From Amborella trichopoda (Eukaryota > Streptophyta > Magnoliopsida > Amborellales > Amborellaceae), in NCBI RefSeq assembly GCF_000471905.2, contig NW_006499436.1:2016376-2080375 (forward strand): 64,000 bases of DNA, read 5' to 3'. Under the pieces are notes generated by a model. It saw only the letters and a program-made list of their open reading frames with translations. It was not told the DNA's origin and did no database searches. Below are positions 1-11,154 of the stretch, piece after piece; within the stretch, counting starts at the first letter, position 1, and every line of letters begins with the position of its first letter. The position numbers were made by a program, and so were the translations under genes.

Positions 1-1100
1 TAAATTGTTCAATTTAATTGATAATTTGGGAAACGTGGATCACATAACTAAATTCCAAACAAAATTTCCACCTGGAAAGTCTCTTGGGTACCATTCAATT
101 TCTTTTCTTCTACTGGGGTAAGGAAAATTTTCTGTTCAAAATAAAAAACAGATATATGTTAACTCAGACTAGTTTCTATTTTAATACACACGGGCTCTTC
201 AAAGTCTCTTTCTTTCTTTTTTTTTTCTTTCTTTTTTGTTGAAGGTTAAACTTGGCAGTTCCATCAGAAGTGCTAGGTAACATGTAGCACAAGTAACCTA
301 GGCAGTTCCATCAGATGTGCTAGGCAACATGTACCACAAGTGGTCCAGATGGCTACCTGAAGCTCTCAAAAACTTAAATAATTAATATAACAAAACAAAT
401 ATTTCATATAAAAAATGTACCAGAAGGGAGCCTAGGCAGTTCAATGTGGAAGGCATTCCTTCCTAATGTATCTTAAATTCGAGGCCCAATAAATGTTTAA
501 ATGATGTTAGACCTGGAAGTTTAGTGGATCTATTCAAATGTAACCCATGCAACTCTAATTATCTCGTCTTTAATTCACTCTGTTGATTGAAGCTTGAGAA
601 TATAATGAAAATTTAAGCATAACCGGTTACCTTAATGATCACATGTGAAGTCAGCTTCCTAGGCAATGGATTGTAACATATAAACCACTATTTTCTAAAG
701 AATTAGAAGCACAAAATCACACAACTTTAGACGAGCAGTAGATGCAGATATTGCTAACGCTTTTATTTCCAGATATTTTGCAAGCAAACTCTTCGGCAAC
801 CCCTTTGATTTTAGCATGATATAAGCAATTGCCCAGGTGACACTTGTTAGCACTAAGTACCAATTCAAGCAACCGGTGAATACATGTGCTCTGATAATAA
901 GAAGAAAAAGGATAATTATTGCAAGAATAGTTGATTCTTACCCATCGTCTGAAGAATATATCTCAAGTCCTTCTGTTCCTGAAAGATTTTTACGCAATAC
1001 TATCAGTTCTAAAGCCATATCACCACATTTAAACTACTGTTTAGAAATTCAGGTTTCTACAAGAGACGATGGTATATCAAAGCAGATAGCGTTAGCTCAC
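1..1100 (-). other. Gene A intron 5 (partial), non-coding
   Basis: No coding exon was recognised left of 1101. A short direct repeat with period 47 bp covers 254-346 (unit starts GGCAGTTCCATCAGA). Bases 41-266 closely resemble 63811-64000 in gene B, as expected for equivalent introns of paralogs. Confidence 0.6.
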
Positions 1101-1202
1101 AGTAAACATCACGATCCCTGTGGGGTTGGCACAATTTGAAGCTTCTTTGGTGAAGTTGTTAATATCAGCCAAGAATGATTCCACACAAGTTCGAGTAGAT
1201 AT
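1101..1202 (-). CDS. Gene A exon 5 (FIST_N)
   Basis: 34 codons, acceptor CATCAG, donor ACT|GTGAGC. It reads ESFLADINNFTKEAS and NPTGIVMF, matching the family block between the GLKVEAVP segment and the core of the domain. It is too short to show as a long open frame and was found by frame continuity and splice signals. Confidence 0.78.
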
Positions 1203-3619
1203 CTGATGATATCGTCATATAAAGCTCCATTAATCAGTATCAGTTGCATTGCAATAAATCAACAGTAACGGACAAATAAAACCAACAAAGGGCAACATTA
1301 GACACCAACAAAAAGAAGATAACTAAGCAGGGAAATTAACTAAGTATAGTGGTGTGTTCCCGAACATAATCCAATAATTCAATTTGTTGTAACAAAATGA
1401 CTTGGACAGTTGCACCCCATACAAAACAACTTTCATTTTTCATTCTAATCAGCATGTGTTTTCCTTTTTTACGATTTACAAAACAATGTAGCGATCTATC
1501 AAAATTATCTCTGTCAGTAAAACAAAATAGATATGCTTTTGCAAGATTAATATTCAAAGCTTGAAGGCACCCATTGACCAACTCAAGGACCGGCACTATT
1601 ACATGAAAATTGAAAGGCACAATTATCTACGAGATGAACCTCACATCAGCAGCCTGTACTCTATAGCCAAGGGTTATACTAAAGAGCATATCCTATATTA
1701 ACTCCGTAAAGCCATATCTAGGAGTATTTTTAGGACCTTCAAATTTTGGGGATGTAACCCGCTCAACCAAGTGACCAATCTCAACAACAAAAACTAAAAG
1801 AAAAAAATTCATACTCTATGTACCCAAAAAAATAATAATAAAAGATTTACTTTCTATGTGCCCGAAAAAATAATGTCCTTAGATTTCACAGAGACTGTCC
1901 AATTTTTTGGGACTCAAAATCCTTCTTTTTTTTTGAAGCACTCATTTTGGTGATTTTAAAGTGGAGCCCGAATTTAAAATAGAAAAAATCCTCCCATACA
2001 GGTCTTTTGCCCAAGGGAGTATGTGTATTGTGTGCCCAGGTGGGAGCATGATATGATAAATCTCTATCTCTCTCTCTATCCATACACAAATATATGTCCG
2101 ACAATGTTAAAGTTTTTTCTATAGAGGAAAAAAAAAACTCATTTGTGATAAGAAATAAATCATTTTCTGTGGAATTGTAATTGTGATTAATTGATTAAGG
2201 TGTTAGCAACACTACTTCACAAATTCCAATGCTACCCTGAACCACCTCTAACAGATGAAACTAAAATGTAGGGCGTACTTCAGGAGAGCCAAATAACGGC
2301 ACTGCTTCAACTTTAAGGCCGGGGATGAAGCCAATAGTTAGCAGTACCCCACGATCGGTAAGCACGTCATTGTATGGATCCCAAAGAACCTGAACAAACA
2401 ATCAGTGGAACCAATTTTCGTAAATGCTCAATCGAAAGCATCACCATGAGTCCATAACAAGCCATTGGATTAACAATTTTGTCAGAAATAGCACCTTTTG
2501 TACAACAATTGCAGAAAACAGAAAGAAATTGAGACAGAGACAGAGTACCTCCTCAACTTCATTACTGACAGTATCCCTACCAATTAGACCCTGAGAAAAA
2601 CATGTGACAAGAGGAACTGTTCCACCAAATTCAGAACAAAGCTGCAAAATGTGTTCTAAATGAAAAAATGTCTTCCTTTGATGGATAACAAAGAAAATGA
2701 GTATTCATTTTGCAATTGTAAACCAGAGCCACTGTAGATATGTGAAGTATGTATCATAAATGGAAGATAATAGAACATACAAGAATGTGGGTCTTCTCTA
2801 AAGATGACGCGAAGCCCGTGAAAGCCATCACAAAGTGTGGCCGGATTGGTTTAGAGAGAACCTTGGCCAAAGCCTCATCCATGCACTCCTAAAATGAGAA
2901 GGACAAACTTATAAATGGTTCACGACCTTTCTCTAAACAAGAAAAACCACTAAAATGGTTCATATCCTTTCTCTAAACAAGAAAAACCTATTTCTGTAGA
3001 TTCAAAACCAGAAAAATATAGAAACAAAGCATCTCTCAAAAAAAAAAAACAGAAACAAAGCAAACAGTGACAAAGCAAATACTTTAAGCCAGAAACGTAA
3101 GTACAATGGAAGATCAAACTACCTAAACTAACTAACCAGCGTAAGATTACCGGAGAATAGACTCTCCCTTCTTTATGCAAAATCAACCCCAATTGCCAAA
3201 TTAAAGGTATATATCCAATGAACCAGTCATCAATCGGCGAGAAATAAAATTTAACAAACCATTCGTACATTACATGCAAACAATAACAGAACAAATCCAC
3301 AATATAATTCATAAAAACAGAAAGAGATAGAAAAACTTAACAAAACTAGAAAATTAGGAATTTAGGATGAATCAAGGCCAAACATCATGGACTGCAAGGA
3401 AATAAAAGCAGGGAGTATGATATATACCTCTAAAGTGTGGTGGACAGAGAGAGCAGAGAGAAGCTTAGGGCGCGAGAGTATTCGGTTGCAGATGCAGTTC
3501 CACGAATGGCAGGTGACGCAGGCCTTCGCAAATGCCTTGGCAGGAAGCCTCCCCAAAATGTTCTCCCACAACTCTTCCGGGAGCGACGCCGCCCTTTCTC
3601 TCTCTAATTCTCCACCCAT
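1101..3619 (-). CDS. Gene A: F-box/FIST-domain protein, 5' part (five coding exons, continues past left edge)
   Basis: Exons 3619-3428, 2888-2781, 2641-2549, 2389-2279 and 1202-1101 have GT-AG borders, all in phase 0, and give 202 codons without a stop. Residues 12-55 are an F-box (SLPEELWENILGRLPAKAF, then SWNCICNRILSRPKL). Residues 65-202 resemble a FIST N-terminal domain (IRPHFVMAFTGF, GLIGRDTVSNEVEE, LLTIGFIPGLKVEAVPLF, NPTGIVMF). This is the architecture of Arabidopsis At5g63520. In this family the F-box is expected to dock on SKP1 in an SCF ubiquitin ligase, and FIST is a predicted small-ligand sensor; the substrate is unknown. The start was chosen because the frame enters the F-box 11 residues later. 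The C-terminal half lies outside the window. The tandem array starts 183 bp upstream. Exon borders are my reading and no transcript was available. Confidence 0.85.
2279..2389 (-). CDS. Gene A exon 4 (FIST_N)
   Basis: 37 codons, acceptor GTTCAG, donor GAA|GTACGC. It contains LLTIGFIPGLKVEAVPLF, the best conserved segment of this plant family. Confidence 0.88.
2549..2641 (-). CDS. Gene A exon 3 (FIST_N)
   Basis: 31 codons, acceptor TTGCAG, donor GAG|GTACTC. It contains GTVPLVTCFSQGLIGRD, the family block usually ending in G-I/L-I-G-R-D. Confidence 0.85.
2781..2888 (-). CDS. Gene A exon 2 (start of FIST_N)
   Basis: 36 codons, acceptor TTTTAG, donor CTT|GTATGT. It reads ECMDEALAKVLSKPIRP then HFVMAFTGFASSLEKTHIL, the first strand/helix block of plant FIST_N. 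It joins exon 1 in phase 0. Confidence 0.85.
3428..3619 (-). CDS. Gene A exon 1 (start codon and F-box)
   Basis: 64 codons from ATG at 3619 to the donor GAG|GTATAT. It holds the whole F-box. The segment ILSRPKLLSALS after the F-box is typical of this family. Confidence 0.85.
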
Positions 3620-3801
3620 CCTCTCTCTCTCTCTCTCTCTCTCCCTCTATCTTGTTAGTAACTGCACAATCTATCTCCGAGTAACGACAGAGCCTCTCAA
3701 TCTCTCTGTAAATGTGCACTGTGTCTCACCTCTTGGTTCATGTCTTTCTATGGACTCTGACTGAGTATTCTCTCTCTGGTATAACAGAAATGGGTTCTTT
3801 T
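3620..3801 (-). promoter_or_regulatory. 5' flank/UTR of gene A with a CT(GA) microsatellite
   Basis: The 182 bp between gene A's start codon and the left end of the array. A CT run at 3621-3643 abuts the start codon and reads as GA on the coding strand. An upstream ATG at 3719 opens an 84-codon frame that overlaps the F-box exon out of frame. No clear TATA box was seen. The transcription start is unknown. Confidence 0.4.
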
Positions 3802-3817
3802 CCCATTGAAGTCGATG

Positions 3818-4331
3818 ATAATTTTAAAGAAAACCAAGGAACCTTCCCATCTTTCTTTCTTTGAAGTTTGAAAACCCAGAAACCTTCTAGAACTTCTTTG
3901 AAGTTTGAACATTGAACGGTCTCTCGCAGGAAAATTTTATTGAACCATCTCCTCTCTCTCTCTCTGTCTCTATCTGTGAAAGATTTTGGAAAAAATCATT
4001 GAACCATCCCGAAGAGTTACGTATTAAAAGTATTTGACCTGTGGATAAAAATACTTTTGTTGTTGGGGGAAATAATTTTAAAGAAAACCAAGGAACCTTC
4101 TCATCTTTCTTTCTTTGAAGTTTGAAAACCAAGAAACCTTCTACTACTTCTTTGAGGTTCGAACATTGAACTGTCTCTCTCAGGAAAATTTTACTGAACC
4201 ATCTCCTCTCGCTCTCTATCTGTGAAAGATTTTGGAGAAAAACATTGAACCATCCAGAAGAGTTATGTGTTAAAAGTATTGACCTGTGGATAAAATACTT
4301 TTGTTGTCGTTCTCTGTTTGGGGGAAATAAA
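3818..4331. repeat. ~254-bp direct repeat (two copies) upstream of gene A
   Basis: Copies start at 3818 and 4072 (ATAATTTTAAAGAAAACCAA). Each contains a TTTGAAGTTTGAAAACC segment, a CT tract and GTGAAAGATTTTGG. Only one copy is present in units 2-4. Confidence 0.85.
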
Positions 4332-5147
4332 ACAGGCCTTCGTGCGGTCTTTCAGAGTTTCCAACTTCATTATGAGTTTCCCCCCAAAGTCCAGTGCCGT
4401 TAACTGGACGCGGTCTTGTTCAACTAAGTCATATTAAAGTTTTGTATGCTTCTTCAACTATGTCGTATCACCCGTCAACTGTCCAATCCCCACCAACCCC
4501 GCTTTTGTCCCATTATTAAAGAGAAGAGAAGAGAAGAGAAGAGCTGAGCTGAGCTGAGCAGAGAAAGACAGCGTTTCATCATCCATGAGGTGAACTTGTT
4601 GAGAAAATTACAAGTCGAAGCTTTCTTTACAGCCTACTGTCCCAACTTATTTTTTCATTACAACATTTACCCCCGAAATAAATGACGAAAGAAATGCTCC
4701 TCCACCCTTCCCGTGCTGACCTGATGATTAGGTTGATGCAAAAGCACTATAGGAAACTCCATTCATAATGTTTTCAAATCTTACTTAGTCGTTGTAACGT
4801 TCATGCTATTATTGTAGTGTTACACGTGTGTTTTGAACAACAAATCAAGTGGCTGACTCGGTCATCCTCGTCGTATTGACGAATCGTTAGCCAATCGTAG
4901 AGATAATAAAAAAAAATGAAGTAGCAGGTATTGCGTCCACTCGCAGTGTACCGTATGATTCAGATTACTTTTATTTTAATTTTTCACATTTAATTTAAAA
5001 TTATATCTTGAAGTTTGGGTCTTCGCTTGGGGAATTAAATAAAATAATAAAAATATTTTGCATAAAAAAGTATGGACCAAAATATATTCAGGAGTGTTTT
5101 GGTATTTTTTATTCAAAACAATTTTTATTTGGTTATGTTTATAAAAA
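4332..5147. other. Host intergenic DNA of unit 1
   Basis: No coding sequence recognised. It contains purine-rich short repeats at 4521-4560 (GAGAAGA then GAGCT units). The equivalents in units 2-4 follow at about 13900, 23500 and 32900. Confidence 0.5.
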
Positions 5148-5535
5148 AGGAATAAGGTTATGCAGAACCGTGGCTCAAAACAATCAAATTAGATCCCACC
5201 TTAAAAATTTCATTGTTGTTTTGATACCTAAATATCTTCAAATTGATTATCTCGACATCAAAATGTATGGACATGAGAAAAAAATAGATTTCAAGTTTTG
5301 AAAATAGTGCATCTTGTAACGCACTTTTGGACTGTCTATTTTTTAGATTTTTCAAGTTTTTATAGATCTGCTTGATCTATATTATTTCTTAAGCTTTAAA
5401 TTTTATAACTAAAGATAAAAATATATTTTAAGGCTATTACAAAGATTTTTAGTATTAAACCACATTTCTTGACACTATTTGAGGGTGTATTTTACTTTGA
5501 TTGTTTAGAGCCTCGGCTTTGTACAAACCACACCC
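5148..5535. mobile_element. MITE family C, unit 1 copy
   Basis: Terminal inverted repeats of about 35-40 bp: the left arm contains GGCTCAAAACAATCAAA and the right arm ends TTGATTGTTTAGAGCCTCGG...CCACACCC. The same ends recur in the 54-56 kb cluster. No target duplication was determined, so the superfamily is unknown. Confidence 0.6.
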
Positions 5536-5567
5536 AAAAATGAATTTGTATTCCAAATTTTAGATAA

Positions 5568-6031
5568 GGAAAAAGATGGGATTAGCCCACTAGCTCACAT
5601 GAACATATGAGCCCAACGGCCCAAAATGAATCTGAGTCGATCTGACGATCACGGATGTCCGATAGTGCTTGAATTTTTTTTTTCTACAGATCCAAATCAC
5701 TTGAATTATAGGTGTTATTCTTCTCATCAAGACGCACCTAATAAAAATATAAAAAAATTATTCACAAAAAATGACCAAAATACCCCCAAAAAATTTTCGA
5801 GGGTATTTTAGTCAATTTATTTCATGTAAAATATTTTTTTTATATTTTTCTAAGATTCACCTATTTTTGATAAATGCATGTCTAAAATTTCAAATGATTT
5901 GGATTTGTAGAAAAAAAAACTAAAATTCAAATACAACCGGACATCCGTGATCGTCAGATCGGCCTATATTCAATCTGGGACGTTGGGCTAATATGTTCGT
6001 ATGAGCTAGTGGGCTAATCTCATCTTTTCCC
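5568..6031. mobile_element. Mutator-like MITE with long inverted repeats, unit 1 copy
   Basis: 464 bp flanked by identical 9-bp target duplications TTTAGATAA at 5559-5567 and 6032-6040. Arms of about 150 bp are inverted copies: GGAAAAAGATGGGATTAGCC at the left, GGGAAAAGATGAGATTAGCC in reverse at the right. Both arms carry GATCACGGATGTCCG. The 9-bp duplication and long arms fit a non-autonomous MULE. There is no coding capacity. Transcription through it would give a long hairpin. Confidence 0.82.
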
Positions 6032-6299
6032 TTTAGATAAAATATAATATTTAATTGAAAAAAATAAAATATGAAACTAATTTTTTGCTATTAGATATGG
6101 CATTGTGAAATCTCAACCATTGTGAAATCCGATATAGATGGGATAGTTTTCCACAAATATAATAGCAAGAACATATAAATTCCAACATTAAAAAAATAAA
6201 ATAAATAAATAACAATTCCAAGAACTAGATCACCTACCCCACGCTCTTAGGTCAAACCGGGCATTTGGGCTTCCACCCAGGGTTTCTTAAAAGAATAAT

Positions 6300-6942
6300 A
6301 GGAAAATTGCTAAAACCCTCTTAAAATGGACCTTTTACCTGCTTTAAACCCCACCCAACTTTTCCTAGCAACTCCCCTAACAAAATGATGTTTCCTAGTT
6401 AATATCCCTACACAAAAAGTTAACTTATTTTGGACAAAAATACCCCTCCCTGACATAACAAATTATTTTCGTTAGAGAGGGCGGTCTGACATTTTTAACA
6501 AGCGGTCCGACGATTTCTTTTTGCTGGAATGGGCAGTCCGGCGTTTCATGGTGGCGGTCCGACGATTATTTTTCATGGTGGCGGTCCGGCATTTTGAAGT
6601 TACAGTCCAGCATTTTGAAATTGCGGTCCGGCATTTTGAAGGGGTAGTCTGGTGTTTTGATGTGGCAGTCCAAAATTTTATAGGAGCAGTCCGGCGTTTT
6701 GAAGTGCGCTAGATTGAGCAGTCAGGTGTTGTACAAATGCGGTCCGGCGTTTTCTTTTATTGGGATCCGAAAATGATTTGTCATGTGAAGGGAGGGTATT
6801 TTCATAAAAAAAGATATAACCTTTTGAGTTGGGGGGTATTAGTTATAAAAAGATGGTTTTTGAGAAAAATAAGTGAGAAAAGTTGAGGATGGGGGTATAG
6901 TGTCTAAAAGGTATATTTTTGAGGCTTTTTAGTAATTTTCCC
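6300..6942. mobile_element. hAT-like non-autonomous element with internal minisatellite, unit 1 copy
   Basis: Imperfect terminal inverted repeats (GGAAAATTGCTAAAA left; GGAAAATTACTAAAA in reverse at the right). Flanks AGAATAAT and AGTAATCA are a decayed 8-bp duplication, clearer in units 2-4. Superfamily assignment is tentative. Confidence 0.5.
6477..6745. repeat. Degenerate ~24-bp minisatellite, unit 1 copy
   Basis: About ten variants of GCGGTCCGGCATTTTGAA spaced by roughly 24 bp, interrupted by two GCTGGAATGGGC-like segments. GC content is clearly above the surroundings. Because 24 bp is a multiple of three, several frames stay open and look like repetitive peptides; I do not regard them as proteins. 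Confidence 0.8.
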
Positions 6943-7169
6943 AGTAATCATTATAAACATGAAGACTAAAAGTTCAAAACAAGTCATGGGGACTTTCTCT
7001 TCTCAATTGCGGTAGCTATGTATTTGGTGCCAAAGATGTACTCGATACTTTGACACACAATTTCATGAGCCGGATTGGAATTACTCCTTTTGCGTAAAAG
7101 CTAGAATAACATTGCATTTAATGCTATTCTCAAGCATTGCTCATACTTGCCATGGTCAAGGCATTTTGA

Positions 7170-7690
7170 GTTCAATGTAGTGTTCGAAAAATCGAACCGG
7201 CCTAGGAAACCGGTCAAGGGCGGGATCTGAGTAATCAGTAAACTGGTCGGTTCAACCAGCCTAACTAGGCAATTCCCGAATGATAAAAAAGTATTAAAAA
7301 AATAAAAAAATATATATAAAAATGAAAAGTACATTTAAAACATGATTAAGCAATGCCAATCCAAATGAAGTTGAAAATTAGTGAAAATATACATTTTAAA
7401 AATCAATTTCTACCCAAGGATATTTTTAATTTTTTTTAAAAAGATAAAAAAATGTAAAATTAAGTATCCATGACCATAACACTTTCCAATCTTAGCCAAA
7501 ATGATAAAAACATTAAAAATCACATTACAAACTAATCGCTTAGTTTTTAAGATTTTATATAAATTTTTTTAAATACCCTGCTGGATCACCAAAACAGGCC
7601 AAAATCAAAACTGACCAGTACTGGGCACTGACCGGTTTGGATTTGAACCGATCGATATTACAAAAACTGGTTCAGCATGCTGTCACATGA
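7170..7690. repeat. Possible further transposon remnant (unit 1; copies in units 2-4)
   Basis: AT-rich core between two segments rich in ACCGGT/GAACCGG and ACTGG motifs (about 7190-7260 and 7580-7680). The ends are only weakly inverted and no target duplication was seen. Equivalents lie near 16570-17090, 26170-26690 and 35585-36100. Confidence 0.3.
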
Positions 7691-9021
7691 ACCTTTTTGA
7701 TGTGGCCTGCAGTTTTAAAGGCGAATGAATGGATTGATAGCTGCCACTCTCTCATAATTATATAAAGACACATGAATGGATTGATTGATGCCTCTCTCAT
7801 GATTATATCGAGGGAAAGTATTTAAAAGGACAATTTCTTTTGGCTCAAGGATGTCACAACCACCTTAGCAGTTTAATGTAAGATTGAGTGGTTGGGGGTG
7901 TATCCTTGATTATGCTCAAAGTCTAAATGAAAATTTCTCAAGCTTTGTGACACAACTAGAGCCATTAGATTCGACCTCCGATGGATAAAAGTGATTTGTG
8001 GCCTTCTTGTATCATAAATAAATGGTCTTATAGTATACAATCCCTTATCTTAATGGTTTGTTTAATATGTGCTAAGAGTACCTAGGCTATATTTGATTGC
8101 ACTCGCATATCTGAATATTTTAAAACCTCGTGTAATTTTGTAGAACCCCATTTTGAATTGGCATTTTTTCCTTATTTTATCTCACCTTAAAACCTCTACA
8201 AATGCCTTAAGCATACTTATTGAACTCCTAGAGACTGTATTGTCGTAAAGATACCCATAACCACCAACCTTGCGATCTATAGTCCCTTATCCCATAAAAT
8301 CATCATTTGAATTTGAAATAAACAAAATGCAGGAGAGAAACATCGTAAAATTGAAAACGTGATTAGAATTATAAAAAAATGTGTGGAATATCAAGAGAAT
8401 TGAAACCTCAAGATTCTGGTCGGACGACACAAGACACGTCATCACGGTGGATTTGACTAAATCGACACATCTCATGTCATCCTGGCCACCATGTGCAAGA
8501 AGGTTGTAGTTGGGTGATACACGCTTTGGACAACACGATTATATTGTCGGCCCCTGATAATCCTAGACGACATGTCTGGCACTTGCCCACCAGAATTTCA
8601 AAATTTGAGTTAAACAAATTTAATAAACATTCGAATCACATTGCAACAACTCGGAGGGTCTATAAAAAAACCAAAGTCCGACCATCTGAAAGGTTAGATA
8701 CTTAGGACACTTAGGCTAGGTACTTGAATTTGGCAGTAAGAGTAGAAACTAAAGAGAGAAGAAGCCCTGAGGTTCCTGTAATAAACCCCATTTTCTAGAG
8801 AGAAAAACCCCAACCGTCAAACCTTAAACCCTCAAATGAATCTTGGTAGAAATAAAAGAGCACGAACGCTTTAATCCCAAACCCTAGGAAACTCAATTCC
8901 TAGCCCTTAAGAAACCACTATTAGCTAACATTTAACTATGATTAATTATAAGGAGAAGAGAAAAGGGACTATAGTGTAAACAAAGTCACGGTCCTGATAC
9001 GGGCGAAGCTTCAAGCATCCT
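7691..9021. other. Host intergenic DNA of unit 1 up to the LTR
   Basis: No gene recognised. Equivalents in units 2-4 contain a 108-codon minus-strand frame (17108-17434, 26717-27043, 36121-36447) that is broken by a 1-bp change in unit 1 and resembles no family I know. Sequence up to the LTR ends in ATCCTGTGCC, the left side of the insertion site. Confidence 0.5.
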
Positions 9022-9026
9022 GTGCC

Positions 9027-9266
9027 CAAAGAATTTTTGAGAGAGAGAGAGGAACTTTTGGAAAGATAATTATGCCCCACATTTAATTCTTATAGTGGTT
9101 CTTTCATTGCATATATAATAGTAATACAATGGTATAATGTATACTTTCCTATCTTGTTACATACAATATACATTTTCCTCTCTTGTTACCTTCTACAATG
9201 GCAATATTTCAATATACACTTTCCTATCTTGTTGCATTCCTCCATGTTAATATTTTCTTTCCATTA
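9027..9266 (-). repeat. 3' LTR of the copia founder (LTR 1)
   Basis: 240 bp between the target duplication GTGCC (9022-9026) and the polypurine tract. It carries internal repeats of CCTATCTTGTTAC. On the element strand it starts TAATGG/TAATAG and ends AATTCTTTG; in LTR 6 the end is AATTCTTTA. Such TA...TA ends are non-canonical compared with TG...CA. Confidence 0.85.
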
Positions 9267-9276
9267 CTCCCCCTCA
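9267..9276 (-). other. Polypurine tract of copia F1
   Basis: On the element strand, TTTGAGGGGGAG lies directly before the 3' LTR. This is the usual plus-strand priming site of plant copia elements. The same tract occurs beside LTRs 2-5. Confidence 0.8.
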
Positions 9277-9334
9277 AACTCGGTTGGGTAGGCATTTGAA
9301 GCCTAAGTTTGAAGCAAAGATATTGAAAAACATC

Positions 9335-9861
9335 TCATGGAAAATGCTTAGTAAAGATATTAGCTACATGATTACGAGAGGAAACAAAACGAGTGATAAG
9401 TAATCCAAGATTACCTTTTTCACATGTAAAATGATATTTTAACTCAATGTGTTTTGTCCGTGTATGAAAAACATGATTAACGGTCATGTAGAGAGCACTA
9501 ATAATGTCACAAAAATGTTTTGGTGGCCTAAAAAGAGGCAACCCAATATCCCGAAGATTAAAAGAATGACATGTGAATTCTGCAGCAGTGGATGCCATAT
9601 ATCGGTATTCCGCTTCAACACTGGAACAAGCCACAATCGATTATTTCTTAGCACTCTGAGATATGAAGTTGGAACCAAGATAAGTACAAAAACCAGTGGT
9701 TGAACGACGAGTGATTGTACATCCAGCCCAGTCTGTATCAGAGAAGGCATATAACTCAAGGGAGCAATATATAAGATTATAATACCACATGATTGTGTAC
9801 CATTAAAATAACGAAGAATCCACTTAACTGCCTGAAAATGTGCAATTGTAGAGGCATGCAT
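9335..9861 (-). pseudogene. Copia RNase H, F1
   Basis: The C-terminal ~100 residues are open (9634-9335): SSVEAEYRYMASTAAE, LRDIGLPLFRPP, HTRTKHIELKYHF, FVSSRNHVANIFTK. The catalytic region around SS-EAEYR is recognisable. The N-terminal part continues in another frame to 9861, so a frameshift splits the domain. Confidence 0.85.
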
Positions 9862-9900
9862 AAATTGACATAATGTCTTAATACTATAGGAATTGTCTGG

Positions 9901-10730
9901 TCATGTGGTAATGTATTGAAGTACACCAACAATGCTCTGATAAAGAGATGGATCAGGAAATATATTAGAATTCCTATAAATAATATTCTTCATTGCCATT
10001 GGTGTTGAAATAGGTTTGGCACCAAGCATTTGAGCACGATCAAGAAGATCCCTGGCATATTTACTTTGTGAGGAAAAAATCTCACCTGAAAAATGAGATA
10101 CCTCTATACCAAAAAAGTAATAAAGAGGTCTAAGATCTTTCATTGCAAATTCCCTTCCAAGTTGAGAAATGAACCATTTTAGAAGATTTGAGTTATCACT
10201 AGTAACAACAATACCAACATAAAAGAGACGGATAATAGTGCCTTTAGTAGTGAGATGAATCGACAATGCTGCAATAAAATCCCAATGATAATAAATATGC
10301 ACTAAATCGATCAAACCAAGTTCGAGGTGCTTGCTTGAGACCATATAAAGCACTTTCTAATTTGCAGACATGATTTGAATATTTTGAGTTCACAAATCCA
10401 GGAGGTTGTTCCATAAATACAAGTTCCTCAAGAAAGTCATGCAGGAAAACATTTTTCTTATCAAGTTGTTTGATAAGCCAGTCGTGCACAATAGCATGGT
10501 GAGCATAATCTGAATACTAGTAGGAACAATAACATGACTTAATGTTTCAGAGAAATCAATTCCAACAACTTGATTGTATCTTTTAACAACTAATCTGGCT
10601 TTAAGTCTCTCTAGACTTCCATCAGACTTTAATTTAGACTTATAGACCCAACGACGATCAACAACATTCGTACCTGGAAGACGGCTAGCTCCCAAGTTGA
10701 ATTGACATGTAGGGCTTCAATTTCCTCTTA
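9901..10730 (-). pseudogene. Copia reverse transcriptase, F1
   Basis: Successive frames carry WVYKSKLKSDGSLERLKAR, the GIDFSETLSHV block, FLEELVFMEQPPGF, YGLKQAPRTWFDRFSAYL and QSIVGVLQYIT. The catalytic YVDD is replaced by YVGI near 10206-10226 (one codon lost, one changed). A 1-bp deletion near 10494-10502 shifts the frame before the DKKNVFLHDF segment. An in-frame TAA at 10728-10730 precedes the domain. Confidence 0.9.
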
Positions 10731-11057
10731 CATAGCACGATGCCAACCCGAATGATCTAAAATAGACTTAATAGTTTTCGGTTCATAAGGGATAATTTCA
10801 AAAGTAGGAGCACTAGATATTATTGCCATGGATGGGAGAATTCGAGGTCTTTGAGTACCATCTTGAGATCTTATAACCATGTTATAACAATGACGCTTAG
10901 AGACTGATAAAAAAATTGATTGATTGGTTTCTTGAGTAGCAACATTTTCATCACCATGGTTGTGTGTTGCATCATCCTGGACATCTTGGATCGGTGTTGC
11001 AGTGGTGACATCTCCCTCTACAAGAGAAGTTTGAGAGGTATCATTGGTGATGAGCAA
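10731..11057 (-). pseudogene. Copia integrase/RT hinge, F1
   Basis: Acidic, low-complexity linker ending in RSQDGTQRPRILP and ILDHSGWHRAM, the usual entry to copia RT. It is followed by the shared TAA stop. Confidence 0.75.
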
Positions 11058-11154
11058 AGAAGGACTTGAGGGATTAGATACATCAAATGCGTCTCGTAAG
11101 AGTGGTTTATGTGGGATTGATGAATCAGAAGATGAAGGAGCCTGTATGTCAGGC

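Noticed and set aside
837..1139. 100-codon plus-strand frame at the left end
   Set aside because: It is antisense to gene A exon 5 and its intron, with no recognisable domain.
6477..6745. Regular short repeats considered as a CRISPR-like array
   Set aside because: Units are degenerate and contiguous without unique spacers, in a plant nuclear context; it is a minisatellite.
7170..7690. Call of a defined transposon around the ACCGGT-rich segments
   Set aside because: The ends are not convincingly inverted and no target duplication was found; it was kept only as a low-confidence repeat.
9449..9703. Plus-strand frames of 84 codons repeated at each RNase H region (also 18873, 28479, 37613, 40994)
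   Set aside because: They are antisense shadows of the copia RNase H domain.
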